Below, one piece after another: positions 51,654 through 63,400 of a DNA stretch of 64,000 nt. The translations under genes and the position numbers were made by a program. The stretch's first letter is position 1, and the number at the start of each line of letters is the position of its first letter. Under the pieces are notes generated by a model. It saw only the letters and a list, made by a program, of their open reading frames with translations. It had not been told where the DNA came from and did not search any database. This DNA comes from Chaetorhynchus papuensis (lineage: Eukaryota > Chordata > Aves > Passeriformes > Rhipiduridae), in assembly GCA_013396525.1 (NCBI GenBank), contig VWYX01000086.1:310001-374000 (forward strand). The letters are read 5' to 3'.

Positions 51654-54600
51654 ACTATTTACTGTCAGCCTGGGAAAGACATTTCATAACACATCCTTTC
51701 ACTGGCGTAGTTAATCTTTAATCGTTACAAGATAATAGTAATTGTTAACTTTGAGCTCAAGGTTCCTCCAGGTTTTCATGCCTGTGTTTTGTACATGTAA
51801 TTGATGGTGCCCAGGACAGGCAGGGGCAGAGCACGTGCTTTGCAAATACAAATAGGTAACTGGGTGGCAGCTACCAGATTTGTCTGTGCAGAAACACCAA
51901 GCCTGGTTAAAAACTGTTCCCCAGTCTGTGTAGGCAGCATTCTTGCAGGCAAGGCTGGCTGGCCATTCCAGCCCTGAGAATGGCATCCTGAGAATACCAG
52001 CACAGTGTTTAAGGTCTCTCATGTGCTTCTTGCCTGTTGAGTCTTCTCCCGTCTCTCCCTTTGCATTTTCCGCAGCCATTTACTTTCTCTCTGAAGTGAG
52101 AGCAGTGACATGCAGCAGCCTTTTCCCCAGCAGCAGCAGCTCCAGCCAGCAATGCTCCAGCAAGGCACAGTGATGAGATGCTGGAGGGGTGTTTGTAGCA
52201 GGGGAGAGCAGTGGGTGGAAAGAAGTGATGCTTTCTGGAGTGGGGTTGACAGCAACATTGTCTGAGGCACAGCCTGTTGAACAGCAGATGTGCCCTTTCC
52301 ACAGTGCAAATCCCTTTTTTCTTGTCTGCCTCGCTTGTTGGGGCATATTCCTTCCCCCAAACCTCCCTTCCATTTCTAAACATCCCATTCACTTCATCCA
52401 GTAGGCAAACCCTGACCTGCTGGGCTCCAGCCAGGACTCAAATGGGCAGCACTTATCTCAGGATCAGGGCTGCAGCCCTGCTCAGGGGGAAGGCTGCTGA
52501 GACTGCTTTGTGCAGGGCTGGAAGACAGCAGGGCTGGCAGACAGCAGGCCCGGGGTGCTGCCAGCAACTCCCTTGGCTGTGGCGTCAGCTGGACTTGTGC
52601 AAGTTGTGCTTGAGACCTTCATTATGGCCTCACCTGCAAATACTGGTTTATACCTGTCTCAGAGTTGCCTTATCAGATGATGCCTAATCATGCTGAAATG
52701 AGTGGCAGTTTTGCTATGTAAATCATGTTCTGCAGGCTTCCAGGAAGAACACCGACTTCCTTCACCTACAGCGCTCACCCACACTTGTAGCCAACCCTCC
52801 TGGAGGGAGGAAAAGTGGTACTTTGGTCTGGGTTTTAGGCTTTTGTTTCAGGCCGAGGGGGGGCAGTTTGGGTGTTACTGGACCTACATCCAAGCCTGTG
52901 TGCACTACTGTAGGTAATTAGGTCTGTGCTGTTATGGTTTAAGGGTTCTTCCTGGCTTTCAGGATAAAAATATTTTGGTCTAAAACACACTAATCAAAAG
53001 AATCAGACACCTCTGACACAGCTGGGAGCTGGAGGTGCTCAGGACTTCACCCTGATGAGCCACAGCTGCTGTCCCCAGCAGGGTGGCTTTGCTGTGCTGG
53101 GGTTGGGGTCAGGGCAGGGGTGGGAGTTCCTGCTGCCAGAGCTGCCCACGGTCAGGAATTAATGGAGGATCAGGAGTGTGGAACAAATGTCGCTGTACTG
53201 ACATTCTCTGCACCAGTTCATGGGCACTTCCACAAATACATTTAATATATCCTAGGGCAGTCCCAGTTGGGCATGAGCAGTTTGATTTAATGGAATGCAG
53301 GTCTGCTAAAATCGTGAATCCAGAGCCCTGCTTAAGGTAAAGCACCCTGCACTCCATCACCAATAGCCCAACCCTGGCAAACTTGCAAGGAGAGCGCGTC
53401 CTGCAGGAGCTTTGCAAAACAGAACAGAGCTGACCATAGATGTGAGCTGAAATCAGAGGTTGGTTTCAGGTGCAGGACTTTCATGTTGCCCTTATAAGGG
53501 AAGCTAGTTAACATTCAATCTCAAAAATTAACTTAAAATAACCATAATTGGGGCAATCACTTACGTTTTGCTCGGCATTTTATTTCCTTTCCTGCTGGAA
53601 CTATCTGGTGTTCAAGTAAATTTTTGATCACAGGAGAATTTAGCCCTCAAAGTGCTCCTAATCAACCACTAAACACTTGCATCATTAAAAGTCACCCCAT
53701 CCATTTTGCAAGTTCTGTCAGCTCGTTCTAGAGCGAGAGGGGTGCGCTCGCTGCAACGTTCAAAGCCTGCAAACAACTGAAGTGTAGCTGGCAGTGCCAT
53801 AAGCCAATTAAGATGAAAGCTGTGATACTCAGTGGTAGGGTTTCATCACTTTAATACTAAACTATCTTTTTTTACTTAGGCATAGATCAAGAGGTGTTAA
53901 TGCAGAATCCTTAAAAGAAGTCAAGTATTATCTTAAAATAACAGACCTGTTATTTGCACTTTCATGCTCAATTAATATCTCAGCTCTAAATATCCTAAAT
54001 TTTTTCTCCAGAGCTGCAGACTTTAAACTTGTTATAAAAAGTAAGGATGGCTGCATACTGCAGGTTTACATTTGGGTGTATCTTTATAGGACAGAAAGAG
54101 ATTTTATCACCTGTTTATCATACAAAATCATGCTTCATGTTCCTAAAAGGGACTGCAAGAATTAAGTATCTTTCTTTCATTATAGCCACAAATATTTTCC
54201 TGTACTATTTGATAATTAGCTGAAACAATCCGTCACCAAATTCCTCAACATGGATTTATCACATCATAGAGGATCTCTAAGGTTTGAATGTACAGTAAAT
54301 CTCTGTGTCAGGCATTGCCTTCAGGAACTTTTTTGAAGTCAGCCTTCATTAGAAGAAACACATATTGGGATGACAATAAGAAGAATGACAAAGAAAATCC
54401 CACTTGCATTGATGCTGGCTGTTGTATCCCTGTTTTGGGAGGACTTACCACGCTATAACACAATTGCATCACTGGAAAACCTATGTATAGATATGACCTA
54501 AAATGGGAATCTAATCCCCTGCCTTTCCTATCACAAATACTGATACAGATTTTCAAGGCAAATGTTGCATTCTGTGTGGAATACTTTCTGGCTTGTAAGC

Positions 54601-55764
54601 AAATGACTCATCATACACATTTCACACAGTAAGACACAGAAAAAAAAGACCAAGACCAAAAAATAGAGAGAAGGAAAAGAATTGTTGGCTCCCCCTCTAC
54701 AGTTCAAGGCACCAGACCCTCGGCCATGCTGGTGTTATATTTTGACTCAGATGGTACAAAAAGGCTTCATTTTCATATTTTGATTACCAAAACACTCTTT
54801 GGCCTCGTTCCCCCAGTGTGTGGCTCTGCTCTGGAGTTATTTTAGTCCAGTCACAGCAGGGGTTACGTGCTATTCTGAGTGAATGTTCAGGTGCATCTAT
54901 GGTTGCCAGTGAGTACATTTCCACAAGTCTAGGGCACCCCTGAAGACAGCCTGTACCACCTTAATATATTTTCTTGTGAATGTTTTATCTTCTGAAAAGA
55001 TTGACCTGGTTGTCAAAATGAAACTGAGCAACACCCTCCCTTTCTGTGCTCTGCACTCACTGGTGAGCTGTGTTCCCTCTGCAGCTGGCTCAAGGAGCTG
55101 AACTTCTCCACCTGGCAGCAGTTACCCTCAGTGAGTAAACTCAGGTGCAAATCCTTACCCCTAAAGTGGAGTCACTGCCAGCAGGCTTTTAACTCCACAA
55201 AGCCCAGAATTTGAACCATACCCTTTCCAGGTAGTGGTTTTTAACTGCTGTTAGCAGACCGTAAGTGATTTGTACATCAAAAGATAATCCCTGAGGCTGC
55301 AGTAAACAAGATTTTTAACCTTTCTACGCCAGTCCGGAGAAAAGGAGAGAGGTGCTAAACACAAGTAAGTTCCATTCAGCATTTATTTGGTTGCGGGTGG
55401 AATCTGTGACTTGCTCTAGCCTGGCCAACAGATCTTTGTTGCTTGAGTGTTCTGGTTAAAGAGCTCCAAGGCACCGCTTTGGCCAAGGGCTCAGTGCCCT
55501 GAAACCACTGTCCAGGGGTGCCCTGTGGCCCTCAGCAGGGCTTGTGTCAGGGGCTCAGTTGCTGGTGTTGCACAGGATCAGCTTTGCTGTGTATCAGGCT
55601 CTGAGAAACTTGTTGAGCATCTGTGCACAAGCAGCAGTAAAAGACTGTTTTGTTTTGTTGTACCTTATTATTAGAGTGGTTTCATGCTCAAAATTTTAGA
55701 AGGTACCATCTGAGAAAGACACTAGTCAGTGCCTCTGCACTAATTAGTGCCCCCAGGGAGCCAT

Positions 55765-55855
55765 TGGCATGTGGGAAGAAACAGAGGACAGCAGGGATTT
55801 CCTGACCTGTCCAAGTCCAGTCAGTGGGGATGGTGGGAAACCACACTGACATAAA
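55765..55855 (-). repeat. MIR-like SINE relic, reversed
   Basis: On the + strand, GGGAAGAAACAGAGGACAG followed by CCTGACCTGTCCAAGTCCAG and TCAGTGGGGATGGTGGGAA parallels the reverse complement of MIR (a 'gaaactgaggcacagag ... gacttgcccaaggtcac ... gtcagtggcagagctggga' pattern). It is diverged; limits are approximate. Confidence 0.45.
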
Positions 55856-56515
55856 TTGACTAAGCTCAGCACATTGCTGATCAATTCTGCCTGTCCCCCT
55901 CCAGCGTTATGGCCAGCTTGTACTTCAAGCACAGAGGGTCTCACCTGACAGCCTTGGTCTGGTGGAGGAGGAAGGTGATGTAGTCATTTACTCAGCTTTT
56001 ATTATTGCAAACCTTTCCTCCATTCCTTGCCAGACTCTCCACAAGTGAGCTAACTTTTAGGATGTATCTTTTGTTCTGACCTGTCTTGAACTTGAGCCTG
56101 GATTTGCTGTACTGCACTCCTGTCTGTGCTTAGCATTTTGAGAAGCATTTATTGTGTTAAGGAGATTTTTAAGAATTTTTTTTTTCAGTAAGTAGAAGAT
56201 ATTGCATCAGTCTGGTTTGAAGCCATTTTATATGTTGCTTCTCCCCAGCTGGCTGCATGCCCTTTCCCTTCCCCCTTCTCTTTTACGTGGCAGTGCACGG
56301 AAAGATGATTGATGGAGCGTCACCAGCACGTTGTCAAAGGCTGGAGTAGATTAATGGGCAAGAAACACCAGCCTGTTCCCCTTCATGTGTGCTTGTTTGA
56401 AGGCAGGCTCATATTTTAACAGAAATTATATCCTGCTTCTCTGGATTCCCCCAATCAGGAATTGAAGGATGGGATTTCTATCTGAGATTGAAAGGTGGCA
56501 GCCACAAAGAGCCAG

Positions 56516-56521
56516 TTTATT
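56516..56521 (-). promoter_or_regulatory. Candidate poly(A) signal for the antisense gene
   Basis: AATAAA on the - strand (TTTATT on +), about 470 bases past the candidate stop codon. A second AATAAA lies at 56148-56153. Such hexamers are common by chance in AT-rich DNA, so the link is only positional. Confidence 0.25.
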
Positions 56522-56780
56522 ACTTGGGACAACTGCCTGCCTCCCGTTTGACCAACAGCATCTCCTGAGGCCTGGTTCAGGCAGGCTGCTCACCTCCTTA
56601 ACAAGGTAGATTTTTGCCACCAGTTAACGTTTACACCTCTAGTTCTTTCTCCTTGAACACAACTCATTATGGGATAGGCCACGTGGCCAGAGCTCTGATC
56701 TGTGGCAGCTTTTCACCTGAGGGACACTGGTCAGTGCCCATGCTGCAGGGAAGGAGCACATCTGACCCCGAGCAGCTCAG

Positions 56781-56885
56781 AACCTTTGAAAAGGTGTTTT
56801 TGGTGGCTGGCCTTGGTCACAAGTTCAGCCTTGATCTGTGCCTCAATTGCCCACCTGCAAACCAGGGATAGCAATATGGTAATGT
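56781..56885 (+). repeat. MIR-like SINE relic, 3' half
   Basis: CTTGGTCACAAGTTCAGCC, then ATCTGTGCCTCAATTGCCCA and CCTGCAAACCAGGGATAGCA follow the order of the MIR segment that reads, in other copies, 'gacctt gggcaa ... tctgtgcctcagtttccc ... tgtaaaatggggataataa'. The copy is diverged. Several open frames over it are shadows. Confidence 0.5.
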
Positions 56886-56992
56886 CCAAGCATTGCAATT
56901 GCCATGGATTGTTTTCCAGCAGAAATGCTAGGAATGCAATTTATAAGAGAAATTAATCAAAGACTGGGCTGAATCCTGGCAGGGGAAAATAA

Positions 56993-57121
56993 TCAAACCC
57001 GGAGTATGAATGTTTTCTGCATTTTCTTGAAGGCAGACGTTGCCAGCATTTCGTAATCAGCTGTTCCAGGCCTAGCAGATATTTCAGCATTGTTATTTGC
57101 AGTCCCCAGCAGTGGCCTCCA
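56993..57121 (-). CDS. Candidate antisense gene, terminal exon (hypothetical)
   Basis: On the - strand the acceptor CACATTCAAACCTTTCAG is followed, in phase 0, by 42 codons and a TGA at 56995-56993. The peptide begins WRPLLGTANNN, contains EISARPGTADYEMLATSAF and ends KKMQKTFILRV. Joined to the two upstream exons it completes a 122-residue, net basic protein. Another frame is also open here for 68 codons, which weakens the argument. A candidate poly(A) signal lies 470-480 bases downstream (56516-56521). Confidence 0.33.
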   Translation of the reverse strand, partial: WRPLLGTANNNAEISARPGTADYEMLATSAFKKMQKTFILRV

Positions 57122-57471
57122 CTGAAAGGTTTGAATGTGGCAGGAATTACGTCTTTCACACCAGCCTATCTGTGTCTACCAGAAGGCTACACCTGGCTGT
57201 CATAAACCCCTGCTCCAAGGGCTCCATGGAGCCCATTTTTCTGATTATCCAGGATACAGCTGTTCTTCCCAGTTTATTCTCTCTTCAGTGGTTCTGATCT
57301 CAAGCCTGTGTCCAACCAGATAAAAGCTGCATTTAAGAGCCTCTTGAAGCAGGTGCATTTTCTTTTCATTTGTAGCTGGAAATCAGAGCTGCTGTTAATA
57401 TTCTTGTAATAATTTTACAAGCAAAATAATAAAGAAATCTACTTCTTGCCTGACTGGTGAGAAGTGATTAC

Positions 57472-57654
57472 CTGTGGTTTGCTGAGCCAGTGCAGCTCTC
57501 TGGCTGCTTTTCTGTCTTCTCCTGACAAAGGTCTGTGCTTCATGTAGGTATTTTCTTTGATAGAGATTTGTGACAAATGATGTTTAGTTAGAAAAGATTG
57601 CTGAACATAACTATTCCTGCCCTGTATGTCCTCAGAGCTCATCTCTGGAGTATC
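57472..57654 (-). CDS. Candidate antisense gene, middle exon (hypothetical)
   Basis: On the - strand the acceptor CCCTCTAACATCTCAG precedes 183 bases (61 codons, phase 0 at both ends) ending at the donor CCACAG|GTAATC. It joins in frame to the exon at 57838-57938 through a 183-base intron. The peptide is hydrophilic and charged, with DTPEMSSEDIQGRNSYVQQS near the start and EDRKAARELHWLSKPQ at the end. It has no membrane segment and no motif I can name. The frame happens to stay open on both sides of the splice sites, so the exon limits are inferred from the sites. Confidence 0.35.
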
Positions 57655-57837
57655 CTGAGATGTTAGAGGGTATTTTGGGGAAGACAGAAATGTGAGTTTG
57701 TTGCTGATCTGGATGCAGCCTCTGGGGAAACACATCCTGTGGATTTACATTTACAAAACTTCACATTCTTTTGGGGAGTTTGATATCCCGCCTGAAATTT
57801 GAATCTGTTCTAGAGAACTGATACTGGCTTTGCTTAC

Positions 57838-57938
57838 CTGGCATTTCAGTTGTTTCCTGTTTGCTTTTGTGACAGTTTGCTGTCTATTGGCCATGATAAT
57901 CGTGACCGAAAAACAAGTTGCCCTTTGACAATTGTGAC
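57838..57938 (-). CDS. Candidate antisense gene, exon with start codon (hypothetical)
   Basis: On the - strand a strong acceptor (TTTGTTTCTGTTTTTAG) precedes 101 bases that end at an excellent donor, TGCCAG|GTAAGC. An ATG whose first base is 57894 has A at -3 and G at +4. It opens 19 codons, MANRQQTVTKANRKQLKCQ, ending on a codon boundary. The frame is also open upstream of the ATG to the acceptor, so translation could start earlier if a previous exon joins in phase. The protein is not recognised. The gene would be nested in SEMA6D intron 1 on the opposite strand. Confidence 0.35.
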
Positions 57939-58310
57939 CTAAAAACAGAAACAAATTGCCTTTTCCGGTATCTGCCTGTGTAAGGCAGGTTACACGGAAG
58001 TTTTGTAATTGTCCCAGTAAATTCTTCCCAGGTGGAACATTGGAAGAAAAAAGAATTGTGAAAAAGAAACTTCCTCTTACATGCCCATGCTTGGTACAGG
58101 TGGAACTTGCAGAGTTTGCAATTTGAAGCCAGGCCAGGGTCTCTTTGAGTCATGATGTGGGCCAGAAGCAGCCTCATCTTCTATGCTAACTGCAGCCTAC
58201 ATGTCTGGGAGAGCTTCTTGCTCTTTGGCAATTTGTATTCATTTGTTCTCCAAGAAAACAAGGCTTCAGGGAGGGCTTTTACTAAGCACCTTAGAGATGT
58301 TACTGCTCAC

Positions 58311-58391
58311 CGACTCAGCGTGCAGTTTATGTGTCTCCCCTTGCTCTTTCCCTGGAAAAGGAGTGGGTTGGATATTTGGAGCCTGCTTTTC
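58311..58391 (-). other. Exon-like open segment upstream of the antisense candidate
   Basis: On the - strand an acceptor (GGTCCTTTTGTAAG) and a donor (GAGTCG|GTGAGC) bound 81 bases open in one frame, beginning EKQAPNIQPTPFPGKEQGE. It cannot join the exon at 57838-57938 in that protein's frame, so it would have to be an untranslated exon, part of another isoform, or chance. No family is recognised. Confidence 0.15.
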
Positions 58392-60247
58392 CTTACAAAA
58401 GGACCAAAAAAAAAAAGATTGTGTAAGCATTAATGATTTGTTATTGTGTCTGGGAGCCACAATGCTGCACGACTTTGCTCTAATGGTGCTTTCACAAGAA
58501 AGAACTAATTTGACTAACTTTATTAATTCCAGTTTGTTTTAAGTTTGCTCATTAGTAATTTAACGCAAGATGCTTCAGCTGAAGAGGCCATGTCAGGACA
58601 AGGAAGAGCAGAGGGAAAGTGCCAGGAATCATTAGTGTTTATTAACCACTGCACTCATCAATCTTGACTAAGAGCACAGCCCATTCGTTCTGGACTGGTG
58701 GACTGAGATACAGAAATATCATTAACACTGGAAAATGCTTCTTTCCAGGTCAGTCTGTAATGGGCAGGCATCCAGACAACACCCCCACCCCCATCCCCAA
58801 ATGTTCCCAGCCTTTCAGCTGCTCTCCTCACAGTCCAGCCTGAAGTGACAGCTCAGCAGCCTCTGGAAGGAGGAAGCCCTGCCTCTAGCTAGCCATAGTA
58901 TCAATTAACAAACACAGCATTTTCATCCCCCATAAGCATTACTGAAAGGTTAAGTGTTGTTATGAAGGGGTTTTTTAATTGCTTTTCAAATTATTAAATG
59001 ATTAATACTTTTGTGCTTTGCTGGATGGGTCTGGCACTTTGTGTTGGCAGCATGTTCTTCTCACTGAAAGTCTTGAAACATTAAAATGGAAAGATTTCTT
59101 TTTTTTCTGTTTAGACAAAGTGGTTAATAACCAATTTCAACAACTGCAAGGCGCTGAGCTGATGACTCAGAGCTCTGACCTGTGAATCGGGCCTGAATGA
59201 ATTCCTCCAAAAGGTTGGAGGAGGGAATAATGCTACATTTGCCAGGTTTCTAATGAGAAATATGACCCCTGCCCAGTCCACTTGCAGTCATTAAGGATCA
59301 CATTTCACTTTGAGATGTGTTTTCTTGCATCCTACCCAAATTGCAACTTGAGTAGTTACATTCTGCTCACTAAGATATCCGTGTGGTTTAATTGAAGAAG
59401 TTATGTTTCCCTTCCCCTCTTAAAAGCTTTCTTGTATAATGTTGTGGTGCTGTCGTGATGGTGCTGTCTGATCGACAGAGCACACACGCACAACCCCCAG
59501 CTGACAGCCCCTGAAGCCTTCGACAGCAGCAGAGACAATGAGGGGCAAAGGGGCACCTTGGGAAGGTGGTTCAGCATTGCATCCCCACTGGAGTCCCCTG
59601 CCACCCCTGTGCAGTGAGTGACACCGCTGTCACACCGCAGGGGCAGCACTTGGCATTCACTCTGCACGTGGGTAAGGCACTGCACAAGGCAAAGCCTCAG
59701 GTGCCTGGCCCTTGGCATCGGGGCTGGGACAGTGGGGACAGTGGGCACAGTGGACAGAGGACTGAGATGGCACAGCCTGGGAACAAGCGATGGCATTAAA
59801 ACACAGCGTGGGTGCTCAGACACATCGTGTGTGTCACGACGTTTGGTGGATGAGATTTAGGTGCTTTATGGGAAAAGGGTTTGTGTTGGATGATGTTCAG
59901 TGATTAAGGGGATGGAAAGAGATTGCAGTTTAATTAAAATTCTAATCCCAAGTTTGACAATTTTTCTTGCCAGGTCAGCAGCCTGCATTTTCTATTTCTG
60001 ATTCTGTGAATTAAACAGGCTCACAGTCATCACCTTCTCCGGAAATGCCCGTAAATCCAGCTAAAAATTAGCAACCATCAATACGTTTGGGAGCAGCTTC
60101 GAGCAGGGCTGTGTCACGCAGATGTTCCCCATCCAGGTCCCCTGCTGCCGATGCTCAGACACAAACCAACCCCCCGTGTGCAGGAGGAGCGGTGCCAGTG
60201 CCCCGTGCTGCCGCCTCACTGCCGTGTCCCTGTGTCCCTGTTGGCAG

Positions 60248-60407
60248 GTAGTGCAGCGGTGCTGCCTCCGAGGCAGCGCTCAGCCGGCCCCAGCCATGCG
60301 GCTCCCGGTGCTCTGTGCTCTGCTGCTGACGCTGCTGGGCCCGTCCCGCTGCCGCGCCCTCAGCTTCCCCGAGGACCAGGACCCCATCAACGTCGTGGAC
60401 TACCACT
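60248..60407 (+). CDS. SEMA6D: SEMA6D first coding exon (5' UTR tail, start codon, signal peptide)
   Basis: The acceptor is the CAG ending at 60247, after a pyrimidine-rich tract; the donor GTGAGT starts at 60408. The ATG at 60296 has G at -3 and is preceded by 48 exon bases of 5' UTR. It encodes residues 1-37 plus one base of codon 38: a leucine-rich signal peptide followed by FPEDQDPINVVDYH. The exon is clearly richer in GC and CpG than the later exons. The signal peptide looks diverged from mammalian SEMA6D, whereas the mature N-terminus is similar. Confidence 0.93.
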
Positions 60408-63400
60408 GTGAGTGACCTGCTCAACACCAGGGGAAAAGTTCTAGTCTTGATTTTTTTTTTTACTTTTTTTTTTTGCCCCTTGCCCCTCCCCCACGGGAAG
60501 TTTTTTTAAAAAACTGATTCCTTTCAAATTGAAATGTGTTTACTGGCTTTGTATCTTTAATAGAACACTTAATCATTTTCTTAAAAAAGCAATCAGAAAT
60601 ACAGCAATAACTTCAGGAAAAAGAACATTTGCTGACATTAGCCATCTTTTCCTCATTTATATTCAAGACATTACTCAAGGAATTTAGTTTAAACCCTTCT
60701 ACACCTAGTATATACAGCTAATCAATGCCATATATTGATTCTTTAGCTCTATAATCCTGAGTGATGGTGTAGCCCATTTTTACTTGCAGATTCAAGGCAA
60801 TATCCAGTATTTAGAGGACGCCCTTCAGGCAATGAATCTCAGCACAGACTGGACTTCCAACTAATGTTGAAAATTCGAGACACACTTTATATCACTGGCA
60901 GGTAATTTTCCTTCACTCAGTTCATTAGATTAAAATTCTTTTCTCTTCTGGTTTTGCATTTATGTGTAAAATTCATTTAGAAAAATGTGCAGAATATGAT
61001 AAAAATTGGGGCAGGACTTCCCAGAGAAATATATCTATGGCCAGTGCATGAAAATTGGATTTGAAGGCTGCAGTTACTGTAGTTAAGCTAAAACCAATGA
61101 TCAAATGCTCTTTTCCCTCTTTTATATTACTGCCCTACCTGATAAAAACCTCTCCTGATCATTTTAAACTTGGACTGACACGTCAGGGCTGCAGGAAGTG
61201 AGGATAACACACTTGCATATTTACAGGCCAGGTTAGTCCTCAGCAGAATGGGCAGGCAGGGATGGACTGCTGGACACTGCAGGTGCTCTCTCAGGACCAC
61301 ACCAATAAAAATCAAAACCACCCCACGTTGCACATGAACAACCTTCTCCCATTTGCATTAAACACAGAAAATCCCAAGCATTTCATAGAAGTTGCTGGTC
61401 TAACACAACATTCTGAAAATAGATTTAGCTCATCAAATAAAAAGAGCACAGAATTAATGAATTTACTGATCTTTGTACTCTGCAAACAGGGACCAGGTTT
61501 ACACTGTAAACTTAAATGAAGTTCCAAAATCAGAAGTTACCCCAAGCAAGGTGAGTAGGTGCATGCTGGAAGGGGAGAGGTGTGTCCTTTGGTTTTAATG
61601 GGTTTTTTTAAGAATTTTCTGTGGCAAGGAATTGAAATGTTCCTTTCTGGTCTGCTTTTGACAGAAATTAACATGGAGATCAAAGCAGCAGGACAGAGAG
61701 AACTGTGCTATGAAAGGCAAACATAAAGTAAGTTTAGCACATTACAGAAAAATGACACTCATATTTATAATACTCATAGAATTTGTGATTAATACATCTT
61801 ATTCTGTTTTCAGGATGAATGCCATAACTTCATTAAAGTCTTTGTTCCAAGAAATGATGAGATGGTGTTTGTCTGTGGAACAAATGCATTTAACCCTATG
61901 TGCAGATACTATCGGGTAAGAGTAGTGAAGATGCCATTAATCTGTTACTGGTTTTGCTTGCTCTGGTTATGCCATAGCAAAGACATCCAGTGTGACTGGA
62001 GAGTGCTTCAAGGTGAAATAAAAACAGACAGAAGCCAATGTGCTGAATTAAGTTTTGTGGAAAGACAATGTTATGCTTTTGTGCCAGTGCACAAAATAGA
62101 AATGACACTATCACCCATTTATTTTTCTTCTCTAGCTGAATACATTAGAGTATGATGGGGAGGAAATTAGTGGTTTGGCAAGATGCCCATTTGATGCCAG
62201 ACAAACCAATGTCGCCCTCTTTGCTGGTAAGAACTTTTACTTGTAATGAGTCTAAATGATTAATGACACCAAAGGAGACAGAGAGCTTTTAAAGCAAGCA
62301 CAGGAAAGCTAAAGGTGTCATGGTGCCCCTGCTCTTAAATTTTTTAAAGGGCCTCCAAAGGATTAGAAGCTGACCTGTTAATAAATAGGTTACAGCAATC
62401 TGGGGAAGTGTGACAGTAAAGGAATGGGGAAAAATACAGGCTAGTCAGAATTCTCTGGATTATTAAAGGCCTCTTAATACCATGTTTTCAACTTCTGTTT
62501 TAGATGGAAAATTGTATTCGGCAACAGTAGCAGATTTCCTGGCAAGTGATGCTGTTATTTATCGCAGCATGGGGGATGGATCTGCCTTAAGAACAATAAA
62601 GTATGATTCCAAATGGATTAAAGGTAATTTGGGGGGTATTTTCCCATACATATGGCAAATGCAATTTCAGTGGCACAGAAGGTCAGGTAATTCACAGCCA
62701 GCCTGGTTTACACATATGCTACAATGTCAGCATGTATGAGGCTTTCAGAATAGTATAATTACAATTAAAAACCTGCATAATGCCAAAAAAAACCCAGACA
62801 ACATTTTTGTTAAATGCTTCAATGAATGAATTTGCAGTAACAAAATACCTTAGCTGAAATACAATTTCTGTGGGGCCTTTTTACAGTCCATTAGCCAATG
62901 CCAAAGACTTCAAGTTCATTTAAACTCCAGTGCACCTGTATTTGGACATCCTAAAGTATCTGGACACACATTGTGTGATCACATTGGCTGGTATGGACCT
63001 GGGGAGGAGCTGCCACCTCTCATAGTGTCGTGTGCCCACTGAGCAGTTCTTTGAAGTAATTTCTCCTTGCTCTTTCTTCCAGAACCACACTTCCTCCACG
63101 CCATAGAATATGGGAACTACGTTTATTTCTTCTTCCGAGAAATTGCTGTAGAGCACAACACTTTAGGCAAGGTCAGTATCGTCACCGTGAGCGTTGAGTC
63201 ACAGCACAAAGAGCTCATCCCAAAACAGCATCAGGAACTAGCACAGTTCATGATATGAAGGAGGTACCAGGACAAAGCTTGCACAGTTTTCCCATCATAA
63301 TTTACAGGGAGTGGAGAAAAAGAGAACTAGAGCAGTGCATTCTTCAACCAAAAAGCTGTTTCTGTTCTCCAGGCCTCGCTGTAGTGAGCTCCCTACAGGT

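Larger units (their letters stand above)
44244..60247 (+). other. Presumed SEMA6D intron 1
   Basis: This is noncoding sequence on the SEMA6D strand between the candidate untranslated exon in the CpG island and the first coding exon. Most is AT-rich without recognisable content. It holds three small CpG-containing patches (46960-47015, 47840-47935, 49665-49780), two MIR-like SINE relics (55765-55855 and 56781-56885), poly-T at 44519-44533 and 48629-48645, a CAAA tract at 51614-51653, and the antisense candidate gene at 56.5-57.9 kb. The left boundary rests on an unverified donor. Further untranslated exons could be hidden in it. Confidence 0.55.

Noticed and set aside
59401..59860. 140-codon - strand frame and + strand frames near 59.4-59.9 kb
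   Set aside because: Repetitive (TVPTVPTVP from GTGGGCACAGT-like repeats) and without splice or family support.
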